A stretch of 64,000 nt of DNA from Neptuniibacter sp048548695 (GTDB lineage: Bacteria > Pseudomonadota > Gammaproteobacteria > Pseudomonadales > Balneatricaceae), in assembly GCF_048548695.1 (NCBI RefSeq), contig NZ_JBLYIF010000011.1; one strand, given 5' to 3'. The notes beneath the pieces were generated by a model, which had not been told where the DNA came from, ran no database searches, and saw only the letters and a program-made list of their open reading frames with translations. Made by a program: the position numbers and the translations under genes. Shown here piece after piece: positions 1 to 9,280 of this stretch. Position 1 is the stretch's first letter. Each line of letters starts with the position of its first letter.

Positions 1-177
1 CGACGTTCGGGCTTTTTTGATTGCCACATCAATAGCACCCAGAAATGCACCGTCCATGCGCTGAAACATGTTCAGCTGCGCAGAGGCATCCACCACCGCA
101 ATACATACCCGTATATCCAGTTCCTTTGCCTTAGTGACTGCAGCCTGCAGAATACGTTGGGCCTGTTGTTCGTTCAT
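1..177 (-). CDS. HbpS/GlcG (DUF336) family protein, partial
   Basis: Only the first 59 codons are in the window; the gene runs off the left edge. The reading starts MNEQQAQRILQAAVTKA and continues with VCIAVVDASAQLNMFQRMDGA and an IDVAIKKART stretch. This is the usual N-terminal pattern of the small HbpS/GlcG family (haem- or cofactor-binding proteins often found beside aromatic or glycolate catabolism genes). The start codon overlaps the stop of the upstream sigma-54 activator (ATGA), so the two are translationally coupled and probably functionally linked. Its exact role is not shown by the sequence. Confidence 0.8.
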   Translation of the reverse strand, partial: MNEQQAQRILQAAVTKAKELDIRVCIAVVDASAQLNMFQRMDGAFLGAIDVAIKKARTS

Positions 178-1853
178 GCGGTGTTCTCCATTTTTTTCAG
201 TCGATATGCCAAGGTTGGACGACTGACGCCCAATGTACGGGCAGCCGATGATATATTGCCGCTGCCCTTTTGCATGGCGTATTCGATAAGGTGCTCTTCA
301 ATGGTTTCCAGGGAACCGGCTTCTTTTAGTGCCTGCTCGATCCAGCCAGGCGTAGTCTCGGTTTTATCCAACTCTGTGGCATCAATCAGCCGGCCGTCAT
401 CCGAGACAACCTGACTGGCACCAGAGTCAAAACTTGGGAATAAGGATTGGGCGCTGATGGATTCACCGTTATCGGTCAGTATCAGGCCACGTTCGATCAG
501 GTTTTCCAGCTCCCGTACATTGCCAGGCCAACTGTATTCACGCATCGCCTTCTGGGCCATATCACTCAGGCCCGAGACGCGTTTTTTATAGTAGGCCTGA
601 TATTTTTCGAGAAAATGATCAATCAATACCGGAATATCTTCCTGACGTTGTCGCAATGGCGGTATCTGAATCGGATAGACATTGAGCCGGTAATACAGAT
701 CCGCCCGGAAACGGCCCTCTTTTATGGCTTCTTCCAGAGACTCGTTAGTCGCAGCAATAATCCGCACATCAATTTTACGGGTCTGGGTATCGCCCACCCG
801 CTCCATCTCACCTTCCTGCAGCACCCGTAACAATGATGCCTGAGCTCTCGGGGACAGCTCGATGACTTCATCCAGAAAGATGGTACCAGTATGTGCCCGC
901 TCAAATTTACCTTCACGACTTTGCATAGCCCCGGTATAAGCACCCTTGCAGACACCAAACAGTTCCGCTTCTATCAGATCGGGAGGAATAGCAGCACAGT
1001 TAACGGCAACGAAGGGATTATTATGCCGTTCACTGGCATTGTGGATGCCCTGTGCTACCAGCTCTTTGCCAACACCCGTTTCACCAAGCAACAATACACT
1101 GACATCGCCTTCCGCGGCGCGGGCAGCCATACTGCAGACGTGACGGTAACCGGCCGATTTCCCGCGCAGGTTACCCAAGGTTGGCGCTGAATCGACTTTG
1201 TGTCGCAACACCGATAACTGTGACTGCAACTCATACAACTCTTCAATAATGGGGCTGCTGACAAAATAGCGCCGATACTGAGCTGCATCGTCCCATGCCT
1301 CAGCAGGCCGCCCGACAAGATGACAAGCTGCATCGCCGCAGCCACGGCAACTGGTCTCTTTAAACAGGATTTCCTGACCGAGAATATTGCTGGTAAACGC
1401 ACTGGCATGACCGACCAGACTCCAGCAGCCAGGCTCATCTATCTGTCCTAATTCACTGCGAAACATCTCTGCTTCATATGAATCGGCCAGGGCATACTCG
1501 GCAATAAACTCCTCTGGACTAGGCATGGAAAGGGTGTTTTTTTCTATCCGCACCATGCCTTTCAGACTATGCAGAGAAAAACCTGCCCGCAGCAGTTCAA
1601 GCGAGGAAGCCTCAGGATATAACCGCCGGGCTAGCAAGGCATCCTTCTGGCCAAGGCTGTAACCAAGCCGCATAAAGAAACCTTTAGCCCGTTCCAGGCC
1701 TACCGTCTCTATCTGCTCTTTACGGAAAGAGGCCAGAGCCGCCAACTGCAAAAGGATCATGCGTTGCTCGCCAAACCAGATGGTGCCGTCCCGTTTCTGA
1801 AACCGGATCTGATGGCTGAGGGATAACTCCGCTTCCTGCAGTGGCTGGCTCAT
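174..1853 (-). CDS. XylR/DmpR-type sigma-54-dependent aromatic-responsive activator
   Basis: A 559-residue activator with the full XylR/DmpR/PoxR layout. The N-terminal XylR_N/V4R sensor domain (about 1-210) carries a probable zinc site, E-T-S-C-R-G-C-G-x3-C, which in this family supports phenol or alkylbenzene binding. The AAA+ domain (about 230-460) has Walker A GETGVGKE, the sigma-54 contact loop as GAYTGA (instead of the commoner GAFTGA) and Walker B FLDEV. A Fis-type helix-turn-helix is at the C terminus (SSAARTLGVSRPTLAYRLKK). GAGAGG lies about 7 bases before the ATG. It is divergent from a LysR gene and coupled to a HbpS-like gene. The target is likely an aromatic catabolic operon outside the window; the ligand is inferred from the family. 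Confidence 0.92.
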   Translation of the reverse strand: MSQPLQEAELSLSHQIRFQKRDGTIWFGEQRMILLQLAALASFRKEQIETVGLERAKGFFMRLGYSLGQKDALLARRLYPEASSLELLRAGFSLHSLKGMVRIEKNTLSMPSPEEFIAEYALADSYEAEMFRSELGQIDEPGCWSLVGHASAFTSNILGQEILFKETSCRGCGDAACHLVGRPAEAWDDAAQYRRYFVSSPIIEELYELQSQLSVLRHKVDSAPTLGNLRGKSAGYRHVCSMAARAAEGDVSVLLLGETGVGKELVAQGIHNASERHNNPFVAVNCAAIPPDLIEAELFGVCKGAYTGAMQSREGKFERAHTGTIFLDEVIELSPRAQASLLRVLQEGEMERVGDTQTRKIDVRIIAATNESLEEAIKEGRFRADLYYRLNVYPIQIPPLRQRQEDIPVLIDHFLEKYQAYYKKRVSGLSDMAQKAMREYSWPGNVRELENLIERGLILTDNGESISAQSLFPSFDSGASQVVSDDGRLIDATELDKTETTPGWIEQALKEAGSLETIEEHLIEYAMQKGSGNISSAARTLGVSRPTLAYRLKKMENTA

Positions 1854-1956
1854 TGGATACCTCTCTTATTTTTATCACTTAAGACATTGTATGAGATTTC
1901 ATAATCAGAATTTAGTAGCCTAAGTGAGAATTTAAATCCCATATATGGAATTTATA

Positions 1957-2841
1957 ATGAATTATCAAGATCTCTACTTGTTTGTGCGCATTATAGATAA
2001 AGGCAGTTTTAGTGCCGCTGCAGCCAGCCTGAATATGCCGACCTCAACCCTGAGTCGACGAGTGCAGCAGTTTGAGCAACAACTGGGCGTCAAACTGCTG
2101 CATCGTAATGCCCGCCAGATTTCATTAACTGAAGCCGGCCAGCAGTTTTATCGTCGTTGTCAGCCGCTGTTTGATGAATTGGATAACAGTCTGCAAGCAA
2201 TAGAAGGTGAACTGTCATCACCCAGCGGGTCACTTAAGGTGACTGCACCGGTAGCGCTGGCAACCGAATTACTCGATGACTGGTTCTTTGAATTTATGCA
2301 ACGATATCCCGGCATCCACTTACAACTGATTCTGGATAATCGGAATCTGGATCTACGTGAAGAGGGTATCGATGTCGCCTTCCGTATCGGTGATGTCACC
2401 ATCAAAGACTGGGTCCGCCGACAACTGTTTGTATCGCAGTTTCATCTCTGCGCCAGTCCGGCTTTTATTACGCAGTTTGGTAGCCCTACTCATCCGGATC
2501 AATTGGCTGACTTCCCGTTGATTGTGACCGCTAGGACACCCAATTGGCAGTTTCAGGGAACCGGAGGAGAGTTTGTTCAGCTGACGCCACAGGGCCACCT
2601 ACAGGTGGATGAACTGCGCACCGCGACCAAAGCCGTTATACAGGGCATAGGTATTGGTAACCTGCCGCACTACATCATTAAATCTCAGCTCGAAGCCAGG
2701 GAACTGGTCCCGGTAATGACTGATTGGCAACCCCAGGGACGCGAGATACAACTACTCTACCCTCACCGCACCTATATGCCCATGAAGGTAAAATTACTGG
2801 TAGATTTTATGATCGACAAGATTCGTCAGTCGGGACTTTGA
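1957..2841 (+). CDS. LysR-family transcriptional regulator
   Basis: LysR-type regulator with an N-terminal winged HTH (about residues 3-60; FSAAAASLNMPTSTLSRR and FEQQLGVKLLHR) and a periplasmic-binding-like effector domain (about 90-290). An in-frame ATG exists 12 bases earlier at 1945, but the codon at 1957 is preceded by GGAA at suitable spacing and gives the usual start MNYQDLYLFVRI, so 1957 is preferred. The gene is divergent from the XylR-like activator. Its 3' end overlaps the 3' end of the convergent mocA by 35 bases. It may control the molybdenum hydroxylase operon or the divergent gene; this is not shown directly. Confidence 0.9.
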   Translation: MNYQDLYLFVRIIDKGSFSAAAASLNMPTSTLSRRVQQFEQQLGVKLLHRNARQISLTEAGQQFYRRCQPLFDELDNSLQAIEGELSSPSGSLKVTAPVALATELLDDWFFEFMQRYPGIHLQLILDNRNLDLREEGIDVAFRIGDVTIKDWVRRQLFVSQFHLCASPAFITQFGSPTHPDQLADFPLIVTARTPNWQFQGTGGEFVQLTPQGHLQVDELRTATKAVIQGIGIGNLPHYIIKSQLEARELVPVMTDWQPQGREIQLLYPHRTYMPMKVKLLVDFMIDKIRQSGL

Positions 2842-3439
2842 GGGGAGAAAAACGCTCGGTTTGGCGCAACCACTGCGCCAGTTGTTCACGGCTATCAATA
2901 TCCAATTCAGCCGCAGGGAGTGGGCAACGGACAACTGCAAGCGGACTATTGGTTAATATATTTTTTGCCCCCTGATCTCCAGTCAACTGCATAAGTTGCT
3001 GAAACAGAGGCCGGGGAAAGATTGCCGGCACACCGGGCTGATTTGCATATTCACTGCACACAATATTGCCCCCGTTAAACAAGTCTGTCAGCTGCAGAAG
3101 GTCATTGCTCCCCAGTTGCACCTGATCCGCCAGCATGACCAAAATAGCCTCATAGTCATCGGCCAGCTCAGCGACACCCAGGGCTAAAGAACAGCCCATG
3201 CCCTTGGACCATTGCGGATTAAACAATAATGGGACTTCTGTTATCTGCCCGGCGTGTTGCGCGTGGTTGATCTGTTGATGCCAAGCGCCAGTGACAACAA
3301 ACACCTCGCCGGGACAGACAGCTTCAGCCGTCATAATCGTCCGCTGCAACAGGGGTAAACCCTTCACGTCAGCCAGCAGCTTACAACCATCGAAGCGGGC
3401 ACTTTTACCTGCGGCCAGGATCAGGGCTGCCATTTTCAT
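2807..3439 (-). CDS. mocA: MocA/MobA-like nucleotidyltransferase (molybdenum cofactor cytidylyltransferase)
   Basis: A 210-residue NTP-transferase beginning MAALILAAGKSARFDG, with the G-x-G-K-S-x-R-F nucleotide loop and a K in LLADVKGLPLLQR typical of MobA/MocA enzymes. MocA adds CMP to molybdopterin to make the cytosine dinucleotide cofactor used by xanthine-dehydrogenase-family enzymes. It is the last gene of the iorA-iorB-xdhC-mocA operon; its ATG overlaps the xdhC stop by one base (TAATG). The setting next to a molybdenum hydroxylase and XdhC supports MocA rather than MobA or a sugar nucleotidyltransferase. Confidence 0.87.
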   Translation of the reverse strand: MKMAALILAAGKSARFDGCKLLADVKGLPLLQRTIMTAEAVCPGEVFVVTGAWHQQINHAQHAGQITEVPLLFNPQWSKGMGCSLALGVAELADDYEAILVMLADQVQLGSNDLLQLTDLFNGGNIVCSEYANQPGVPAIFPRPLFQQLMQLTGDQGAKNILTNSPLAVVRCPLPAAELDIDSREQLAQWLRQTERFSPLKVPTDESCRS

Positions 3440-4461
3440 TAGTAGGCCAACACTCCGCTAATAGAGTGGCCGGTCCCCTGCTCCAACATTGCCTGACACT
3501 CTGCCAGTACCGAGAGGGCAATGGTTTCCGGTAATTGTCCGCCTAAATAGAGCCCTGCCGGTCCAGCCAACGGCGAGCGCAGTTGCACACCTGCCAGGCC
3601 TGCTCTTTCCAGTACGTCATGACGTCGGCTCACCGGCCCCAGCAACGCTAGATAAGAGAGTGGATAGTCAGCCAACATGCGCAATACTTCCGCATCCATG
3701 CCAATATTGTGCGTCATCAAAATTGCAGCGTGAACATGCTGACAGCGAACGTAATCAATCAATTCACTTGCTGGACAGCTCAGCAGCGTATCCGCCTGTC
3801 TGAAATATTCAGGACGACCATTCGCCGGCCGAGGGTCCCATACCGATATACGCCAGCCCAATTGATGGCCCAACGCAGCCATGGGTCTGGCATCAATGCC
3901 GCCGCCAACAATCAAAAAATGTGGTGGTGGGGCAACCGGTGTTTTCAGCCAACTGCCTTCGCTATTAATGTGCAGCTCGCCCTGTTGCCTGCGGTATACG
4001 GAACTGACTTTTGCAGCAGGATGGAAGCGGGCCCGGGTGAGGCCGCTTTGATCAGGAATCCATTGATAATAGTCACCCTGCCCCTGCTGCCGCAGGCAGA
4101 GATAGACATCACCCAATGACAGATAATCATTATCCTTGTGCAGCGGTTGCAGCAGAATATACACCGTGCCACCGCAACCGATACCCAATTGAAATGAGAT
4201 ATCATCCTCGTCGGTGCCATCGTAGGTCAGGGTTATTGATTTGCCGGACAAGCTGACTTTTCTGGCATGGTGATGAATGTCCGACTCCAGACAGCCGCCG
4301 CTGAGCATACCGAACTGCTGGCCTTCGCTGCCAAACAGCATCATGGCCCCCGCTTTGCGATAGGCTGGCCCCTCGGTGCGATACACCGTGCCCAATACCC
4401 ATCTGCAACTATCTCGTTGCGGATACCAGGCATTGAGCATACCCATGAGTTGATTAGACAT
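3439..4461 (-). CDS. xdhC: XdhC/CoxI-family molybdenum enzyme maturation protein
   Basis: A 340-residue XdhC/CoxI protein. The N-terminal XdhC/CoxI domain (about 1-120) contains GTVYRTEGPAYRKAGAMML, GGCLE and GIGCGGTVYI. The C-terminal Rossmann domain (about 180-330) has IVGGGIDARPMAALG. Proteins of this family bind and protect the molybdenum cofactor, help its sulfuration and insert it into xanthine-dehydrogenase-type enzymes. Position between the large hydroxylase subunit and mocA fits a role as the dedicated chaperone of this enzyme. Confidence 0.92.
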   Translation of the reverse strand: MSNQLMGMLNAWYPQRDSCRWVLGTVYRTEGPAYRKAGAMMLFGSEGQQFGMLSGGCLESDIHHHARKVSLSGKSITLTYDGTDEDDISFQLGIGCGGTVYILLQPLHKDNDYLSLGDVYLCLRQQGQGDYYQWIPDQSGLTRARFHPAAKVSSVYRRQQGELHINSEGSWLKTPVAPPPHFLIVGGGIDARPMAALGHQLGWRISVWDPRPANGRPEYFRQADTLLSCPASELIDYVRCQHVHAAILMTHNIGMDAEVLRMLADYPLSYLALLGPVSRRHDVLERAGLAGVQLRSPLAGPAGLYLGGQLPETIALSVLAECQAMLEQGTGHSISGVLAY

Positions 4462-4479
4462 TTTAGCTAACCTCTGGGC

Positions 4480-6687
4480 CTACATGGTCAACGTTTCTGG
4501 CTTGATGGGCAGCCGGTAGAAACGTTTACCCGTGGCCGCTGACAGTGCATTGGCCACCGCCGGGGCAATGGGCGGTACTCCCGGCTCACCGACGCCGGTA
4601 GGGGGTTCTGTTGACGGCACAATATGCACCTCAACCTCTGGCATCTGATTGATCCTGAGTACCTGATAGTTGTGGAAGTTGGTCTCTGTTACTTTACCCT
4701 TTTGCAACGTAATCTCACTGTTGATCACCGGGCCAAGACCAAACCCTATACCCCCTTCCATCTGCGCCTTGATTACATCCGGGTTCACTGGCACGCCGCA
4801 GTCGACCGCACAAACCACGCGTTCAACTTTATATTGTCCATTGGCTTGCACAGACACTGCTGCTACCTGTGCAACATAGGTGGAAAATGACTCATGCACG
4901 GCAATTCCGCGTCCCCAACCCTTCGGTAGCGGAGCACCCCAGTTGGCTTTTTCTGCCGCCAGTTTAAGCACACCCTGCCATCGTGGATGTTTTGCCAATA
5001 GCTGCATTCTGAAATCAACGGGATCCTTGCCAGCCTGGCTGGCTAACAGGTCGATAAAGGTTTCCACCACAAACGCGGTATGAGAGTGCCCCACCGAGCG
5101 CCACCACTGTACGGTTACCTGTTTCTGGGTAGTGGTAAGTTCGACCTTAAGATTGGGGATCGCATATGGCATGGTCGCGACACCTTCAACGGAGGTACTA
5201 TCGATACCATCCTTAATCAGGAATGCCTCAAATGGCGAACCTTCAACCACAGACTGACCCACGATGTGGTGTTGCCAGGCTGCTATATTGCCCTCTGCAT
5301 CCAATCCGCCGCGCAAGCGATGCACATACATCGGACGATACTTTCCTGCCAGGGTGTCATCTTCCCGGCTCCAGATCATTTTGACCGCAGTGCCCGGACG
5401 CTGCTCTGCAATACTGACCGCTTCCAGCAGATAATCAGATGTTGAATCGGCACGGCGGCCAAAACTGCCACCGGCATACAGCATATTGAGTTTCACCTGA
5501 TCGGGCTGGATGCCCAGTTGCTTGGCAATGGCCATCTGGTCGGCGGTGTGAAGCTGCTCACCATTCCAGATTTCACAGCCGTCTTTGGTTACCCTGGCTA
5601 CACAGTTGAGCGGCTCCATTGCCGCATGGGCCAGAAACGGCAATACATAACTGGCGGCAACCTGTTGTGTAGCGCCAGACAGGCCAGCATCGATATCACC
5701 ATCATTGCGCGCCACCAGGCCGTCTTGTTCTGACAGGGCAAGGTATTCTGCTTCCAGTTCGGCACTGCCCTGCGTAAAAGCGTTGGTTTCGTCCCACTCT
5801 ATCTGCAACAGGTCACGGGCTTTTTTACCGCACCAGTAATCACTAGCCAGTACCGCAATGCCCTGCGGAATCTGCACAACATCAACAACACCATCCGCAG
5901 CCAGAGCGTTACTGGCGTCAAAGCTTTTTACTGTGGCACCAAACCGTGGCGGATGCGCCACTACAGCAGTCAGCATCCCGTCTAGCTGAATATCCTGAGT
6001 GAAGATCGCGGTACCATCGGTTTTACCAACATCCTTGCGCGTCACCCGTTTGCCGATATAGATAAACTCAGACGGATCTTTCAGCTTAATCGACTCACTG
6101 TCCGGGATCGGCAGGTTTGCTGCCGCTGCGGCGAAATCACCAAATACCCCTTGCTTACTACTGGCTGCGTGACTGATTACCCCTCGATCCACAACAATTT
6201 CCGTCACTGGCACCTGCCATTGATTGGCAGCGGCCTGCACCAGCATTGCTTTAGCCGTCGCACCCGCAGTTCGCATCTGCATAAAGGCGTTGGCAATGGC
6301 AGAACTACCGCCGGTGCCCTGGAACTCGCCCCACAGTAGGTTGTTAAAGCGTTTGGGATCGGCGGGCGCCGGTATTGGATTGATCTGCTCCCAAGCAGCA
6401 TCCAGCTCTTCTGCTACCAACGAGGCCAAGCCGGTAAACGTACCTTGGCCCATTTCAAGGTGCTTCATAAGCACATTAACCTGGCTGTCGCTACCGATCT
6501 GCAGAAAGGCATTCGGGGTAAACTCACCCGCTGCATTGAGATGACGGGAGGCAGGCGTAGCCGCCGCCAGAGCATTCGGGGTGGAAAAGCCAAGCGTTAG
6601 ACCAGCACCCATACCCCCCATCAGTTTCAAAAAGTCACGGCGGTTAGTGTGCAACAATGGCTGCTCTTGAAAATACATACGACGCAT
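4480..6687 (-). CDS. IorB-type molybdenum hydroxylase large subunit (Tat-exported)
   Basis: A 735-residue molybdopterin-binding subunit of the xanthine dehydrogenase superfamily, closest in layout to isoquinoline 1-oxidoreductase beta (IorB) and related aldehyde oxidoreductases. A twin-arginine signal is visible near residue 16 (NRRDFLKLMGG followed by a hydrophobic stretch). Later motifs are AMEPLNCVA, GGSFGRRADSTSDY and, near the C terminus, VGEPGVPPIAPA with the conserved catalytic glutamate. It pairs with the 2Fe-2S subunit just upstream; no FAD subunit is present, so electrons probably leave to a cytochrome or other periplasmic acceptor. The substrate (N-heterocycle or aldehyde) cannot be told from the sequence. 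Confidence 0.9.
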   Translation of the reverse strand: MRRMYFQEQPLLHTNRRDFLKLMGGMGAGLTLGFSTPNALAAATPASRHLNAAGEFTPNAFLQIGSDSQVNVLMKHLEMGQGTFTGLASLVAEELDAAWEQINPIPAPADPKRFNNLLWGEFQGTGGSSAIANAFMQMRTAGATAKAMLVQAAANQWQVPVTEIVVDRGVISHAASSKQGVFGDFAAAAANLPIPDSESIKLKDPSEFIYIGKRVTRKDVGKTDGTAIFTQDIQLDGMLTAVVAHPPRFGATVKSFDASNALAADGVVDVVQIPQGIAVLASDYWCGKKARDLLQIEWDETNAFTQGSAELEAEYLALSEQDGLVARNDGDIDAGLSGATQQVAASYVLPFLAHAAMEPLNCVARVTKDGCEIWNGEQLHTADQMAIAKQLGIQPDQVKLNMLYAGGSFGRRADSTSDYLLEAVSIAEQRPGTAVKMIWSREDDTLAGKYRPMYVHRLRGGLDAEGNIAAWQHHIVGQSVVEGSPFEAFLIKDGIDSTSVEGVATMPYAIPNLKVELTTTQKQVTVQWWRSVGHSHTAFVVETFIDLLASQAGKDPVDFRMQLLAKHPRWQGVLKLAAEKANWGAPLPKGWGRGIAVHESFSTYVAQVAAVSVQANGQYKVERVVCAVDCGVPVNPDVIKAQMEGGIGFGLGPVINSEITLQKGKVTETNFHNYQVLRINQMPEVEVHIVPSTEPPTGVGEPGVPPIAPAVANALSAATGKRFYRLPIKPETLTM

Positions 6688-6708
6688 TGAAAATTCCTCT
6701 TATCCGGC

Positions 6709-7167
6709 TTAACCAATCAGTTCAGCAGCATGTTTGATGGCACTGCGAATACGGACATACGTATTGCAACGACAAATATTGCCCGACATGGCCGCATCAA
6801 TCGCGGCGTCATCCGGTTGAGGTGTTTTTTCCAGCAACGCGATCGCTGACATAATCTGACCAGACTGACAGTAACCACACTGGGGAACCTGATGGTCGTT
6901 CCAGGCAGTCTGGACCGCCTGCGCCACCGGCGAGTCCAGCCCCTCAATTGTGGTGATCTTTTTGCCTTCAGCAAGCTGAGCCGGCGTAGAGCAAGAGCGA
7001 ACCGGCTGGCCATCCAGATGCACCGTACAGGCACCACACATCGCCATGCCGCAACCAAATTTAGTACCTGTCATCTTCAGGCCATCGCGGATCACCCATA
7101 GCAAAGGCGTATCTGGTGTAACATCAACTGTTTGATCAACACCATTAATGTTTAACGTCACCGGCAT
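6709..7167 (-). CDS. IorA-type 2Fe-2S subunit of molybdenum hydroxylase
   Basis: A 152-residue small subunit with two 2Fe-2S clusters. The plant-ferredoxin-type cluster ligands are in GCGMAMCGACTVHLDG and RSCSTP (about residues 38-62). The second cluster is in CGYCQSGQIM and GNICRCNTYVRIR (about residues 97-140). It is the first gene of the operon iorA-iorB-xdhC-mocA, 21 bases ahead of the large subunit, and divergent from an AraC-type regulator. It has no signal of its own and is expected to be carried out with the Tat-tagged large subunit. Confidence 0.93.
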   Translation of the reverse strand: MPVTLNINGVDQTVDVTPDTPLLWVIRDGLKMTGTKFGCGMAMCGACTVHLDGQPVRSCSTPAQLAEGKKITTIEGLDSPVAQAVQTAWNDHQVPQCGYCQSGQIMSAIALLEKTPQPDDAAIDAAMSGNICRCNTYVRIRSAIKHAAELIG

Positions 7168-7223
7168 AATTAACTCCCTATCTATGTCTGGCGCAGGGTA
7201 AGAGCAAAGAAAAATAATTCAGA

Positions 7224-7334
7224 TTAAAATAGTGGCTCTAAAACCCCTGTACCGTTATCGCGATCATCCTTTTTGTTTGCATAAAACTCCGCACGTTTTC
7301 GATTTATCTGTTCCAGAAGTTGTACTAATGACAT
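7224..7334 (-). CDS. possible small ORF, 36 codons
   Basis: A short open frame in the 207-base gap between the iorA start and the divergent AraC start. It reads MSLVQLLEQINRKRAEFY and then a charged tail ending VLEPLF. AGAGA precedes its ATG at 5 bases. There is no recognisable family and no other support, so this may be chance. It would lie in the leader of the iorA operon. Confidence 0.2.
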   Translation of the reverse strand: MSLVQLLEQINRKRAEFYANKKDDRDNGTGVLEPLF

Positions 7335-7374
7335 AATTCTCTGCATATACCACCGCCTATGCTGGAGATATTTA

Positions 7375-8253
7375 ATGCTGCTTCGGTCGCACCTGGCACA
7401 ATCCATCGCCACCTTCGCGGCAGAAGAAGGTGTCAACATCACCAGCATCGAAGGCCTTCGCCTGTACCGTGCCAAAAAGGATGTGCCGCGCAAACCGGTG
7501 GTCTACAAACCCTCCATCTGCGCAGTAATCCAGGGACATAAACAGGTGTTTCTGGGTGATCAGAGTTTTACCTATGATCCCAATCATTACCTGATCAACT
7601 CTCTCACCCTTCCCATCGAGGCAGAGGTCAACGACACCTCACCGGAACACCCCTATTTGGGACTCAGTCTGGAAGTGGAACCGAATCTTGTCAGCCAGTT
7701 GATCTTGCAGATGGAGGACTTTCCCGCCATTGATAACCAAAACCACAGTGCAGACATTCTGGCATCAGCACCATTGACAGATCGGCTCATCAACGGACTG
7801 GATCGACTAGTAAAGCTGCTGAACAACCCTATGGATTATCAGATTCTGGGGGAAAGCATTAAGCGGGAAATTTTCTATGAGGTGTTGAAAGGACCACATG
7901 GTGCGCTATTGCGTAACTGTGTTACCAACCATGGCGGTGCGGTGCGTATTGCATCGGTCATCCATTATCTGGAAGAGAACTTTCATCAATCGCTGGATAT
8001 CAACACCATTGCCGGGGTGGCACAGATGAGCCCTTCTGTACTGCACGAACAGTTCAAAAACTATACCTCGTTTTCGCCAATGCAGTTTGTGAAGAACCTG
8101 CGCCTGCATCAGGCTCGCAGCCTGCTCTGCAGTGGCACCAATGCCAGTGATGCCTGCTACCGGGTGGGTTATAACAGCCCCTCGCAGTTCAGTCGTGAAT
8201 TCAAGCGACTGTTTGGCCACTCACCGCGTGAGATTCAGCATTTTCTGGACTAA
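7375..8253 (+). CDS. AraC-family transcriptional regulator (AraC_N type)
   Basis: A 292-residue regulator. The N-terminal AraC_N cupin-like domain (about 15-165) shows YKPSICAVIQGHKQVFLG and YLINSLTLP. Two C-terminal helix-turn-helix units follow (about 190-290), with LDINTIAGVAQMSPSVLHEQF and the final VGYNSPSQFSREFKRLFG. GGAGA is placed 7 bases before the ATG. The gene is divergent from the molybdenum hydroxylase operon and is the best candidate for its direct regulator. Confidence 0.92.
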   Translation: MLLRSHLAQSIATFAAEEGVNITSIEGLRLYRAKKDVPRKPVVYKPSICAVIQGHKQVFLGDQSFTYDPNHYLINSLTLPIEAEVNDTSPEHPYLGLSLEVEPNLVSQLILQMEDFPAIDNQNHSADILASAPLTDRLINGLDRLVKLLNNPMDYQILGESIKREIFYEVLKGPHGALLRNCVTNHGGAVRIASVIHYLEENFHQSLDINTIAGVAQMSPSVLHEQFKNYTSFSPMQFVKNLRLHQARSLLCSGTNASDACYRVGYNSPSQFSREFKRLFGHSPREIQHFLD

Positions 8254-8261
8254 CTAAGCGG

Positions 8262-8277
8262 TTCACCCGGTGAACGT
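8262..8277. terminator. short hairpin between convergent genes
   Basis: GTTCACC and GGTGAAC form a 7-bp stem with a single-base loop between the AraC gene and the convergent methyltransferase gene. There is no clear T-run, so it may be a weak terminator or chance. Confidence 0.35.
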
Positions 8278-8293
8278 GGGCCTGAATGCTGGT

Positions 8294-9142
8294 TCAGTCC
8301 GGTTTGGTAAATTTCAACGTCATACGGTCACTTTCACCAATCGCCAGGAAACGCTCTCGGCCCTTTTCGCCACCGCGTAAAGTCGGCGGCAAGCTCCATA
8401 CCCCGTTGGGGTGCAGCGTGTTATCTGCTGAATTGGCATTAACTTCACTCTGTGCCTGCAGTGTAAAACCCGCCTTTTCAGCGACGCTGATAACAAATGA
8501 AGTATGCATATAACCACTGGATTCCATATCAGCGGCAGGTCGGGATTCCGGCAGGCGATGTTCTACAACACCCAGCACCCCCCCCGGTTTCAGTGCAGCA
8601 TAAAATGCCTTAAACGCTGCCAATACTCTTGTTTCACCGCCGCCACGCATATACCAGTTATGCACATTACGAAACGTCAGTACCATGTCGACACTGGCCT
8701 TTGGCGCAATATCAACATATTGCGGTGGATTAAAAGTGGTTACCTCTACCGCACTGTAGTGGAGCGGGTCAGCCGCCAGCTTATCGATAAAGTGCTGCCG
8801 GGCATTGCGGTAAAACGCAGCCGAAGAATCAGCATTAAACTGTGCAGCATAAAACTGTCCGCTGTGCTTTAGATACGGTGCCAGGATTTCGCTGTACCAG
8901 CCTTGACTACCCGGCCATATTTCAACGACAGTTTGCGCCGGTTGCAGGCCAAAAAAAGTCAGAGTTTCGTTGGGATGCCGATATTGATCACGCTCGCTGG
9001 ACACGCCTCTGTGCTCACTGGCGAGCACGCCTGCCAAGGTGGCTTGGTCAGCCAACACAGGTGCTGACTGCAACGCCAGGATACAGATTGCAGACGATAG
9101 CGTACGCGCCAATAGTCCTGTTGATAGTGTGTTATTTAGCAC
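8294..9142 (-). CDS. secreted class I SAM-methyltransferase-like protein
   Basis: A 282-residue protein with an N-terminal signal peptide (hydrophobic LARTLSSAICILALQ, cleavage near VLA-DQ) followed by a methyltransferase-like fold. VVEIWPGSQGWYSEILAPYL corresponds to motif I, with its glycine-rich loop altered, and MVLTFRNVHNWYMRGG to the post-motif region. Related proteins are annotated as predicted methyltransferases, but export would separate the enzyme from cytoplasmic SAM, so the real activity is uncertain. It is convergent with the AraC gene and divergent from modA. Confidence 0.75.
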   Translation of the reverse strand: MLNNTLSTGLLARTLSSAICILALQSAPVLADQATLAGVLASEHRGVSSERDQYRHPNETLTFFGLQPAQTVVEIWPGSQGWYSEILAPYLKHSGQFYAAQFNADSSAAFYRNARQHFIDKLAADPLHYSAVEVTTFNPPQYVDIAPKASVDMVLTFRNVHNWYMRGGGETRVLAAFKAFYAALKPGGVLGVVEHRLPESRPAADMESSGYMHTSFVISVAEKAGFTLQAQSEVNANSADNTLHPNGVWSLPPTLRGGEKGRERFLAIGESDRMTLKFTKPD

Positions 9143-9280
9143 CTTAGGTATTCCTCTATTACGCTGGTGTAAGAGTGTTTTACGAACCTTTAAATCGACC
9201 TAACAGTTTGTTTGAACTGAATATATGAGATTATAGACTGTGTCTTCCCTCCATCAGATCAACACACTGACAAAACGCTT

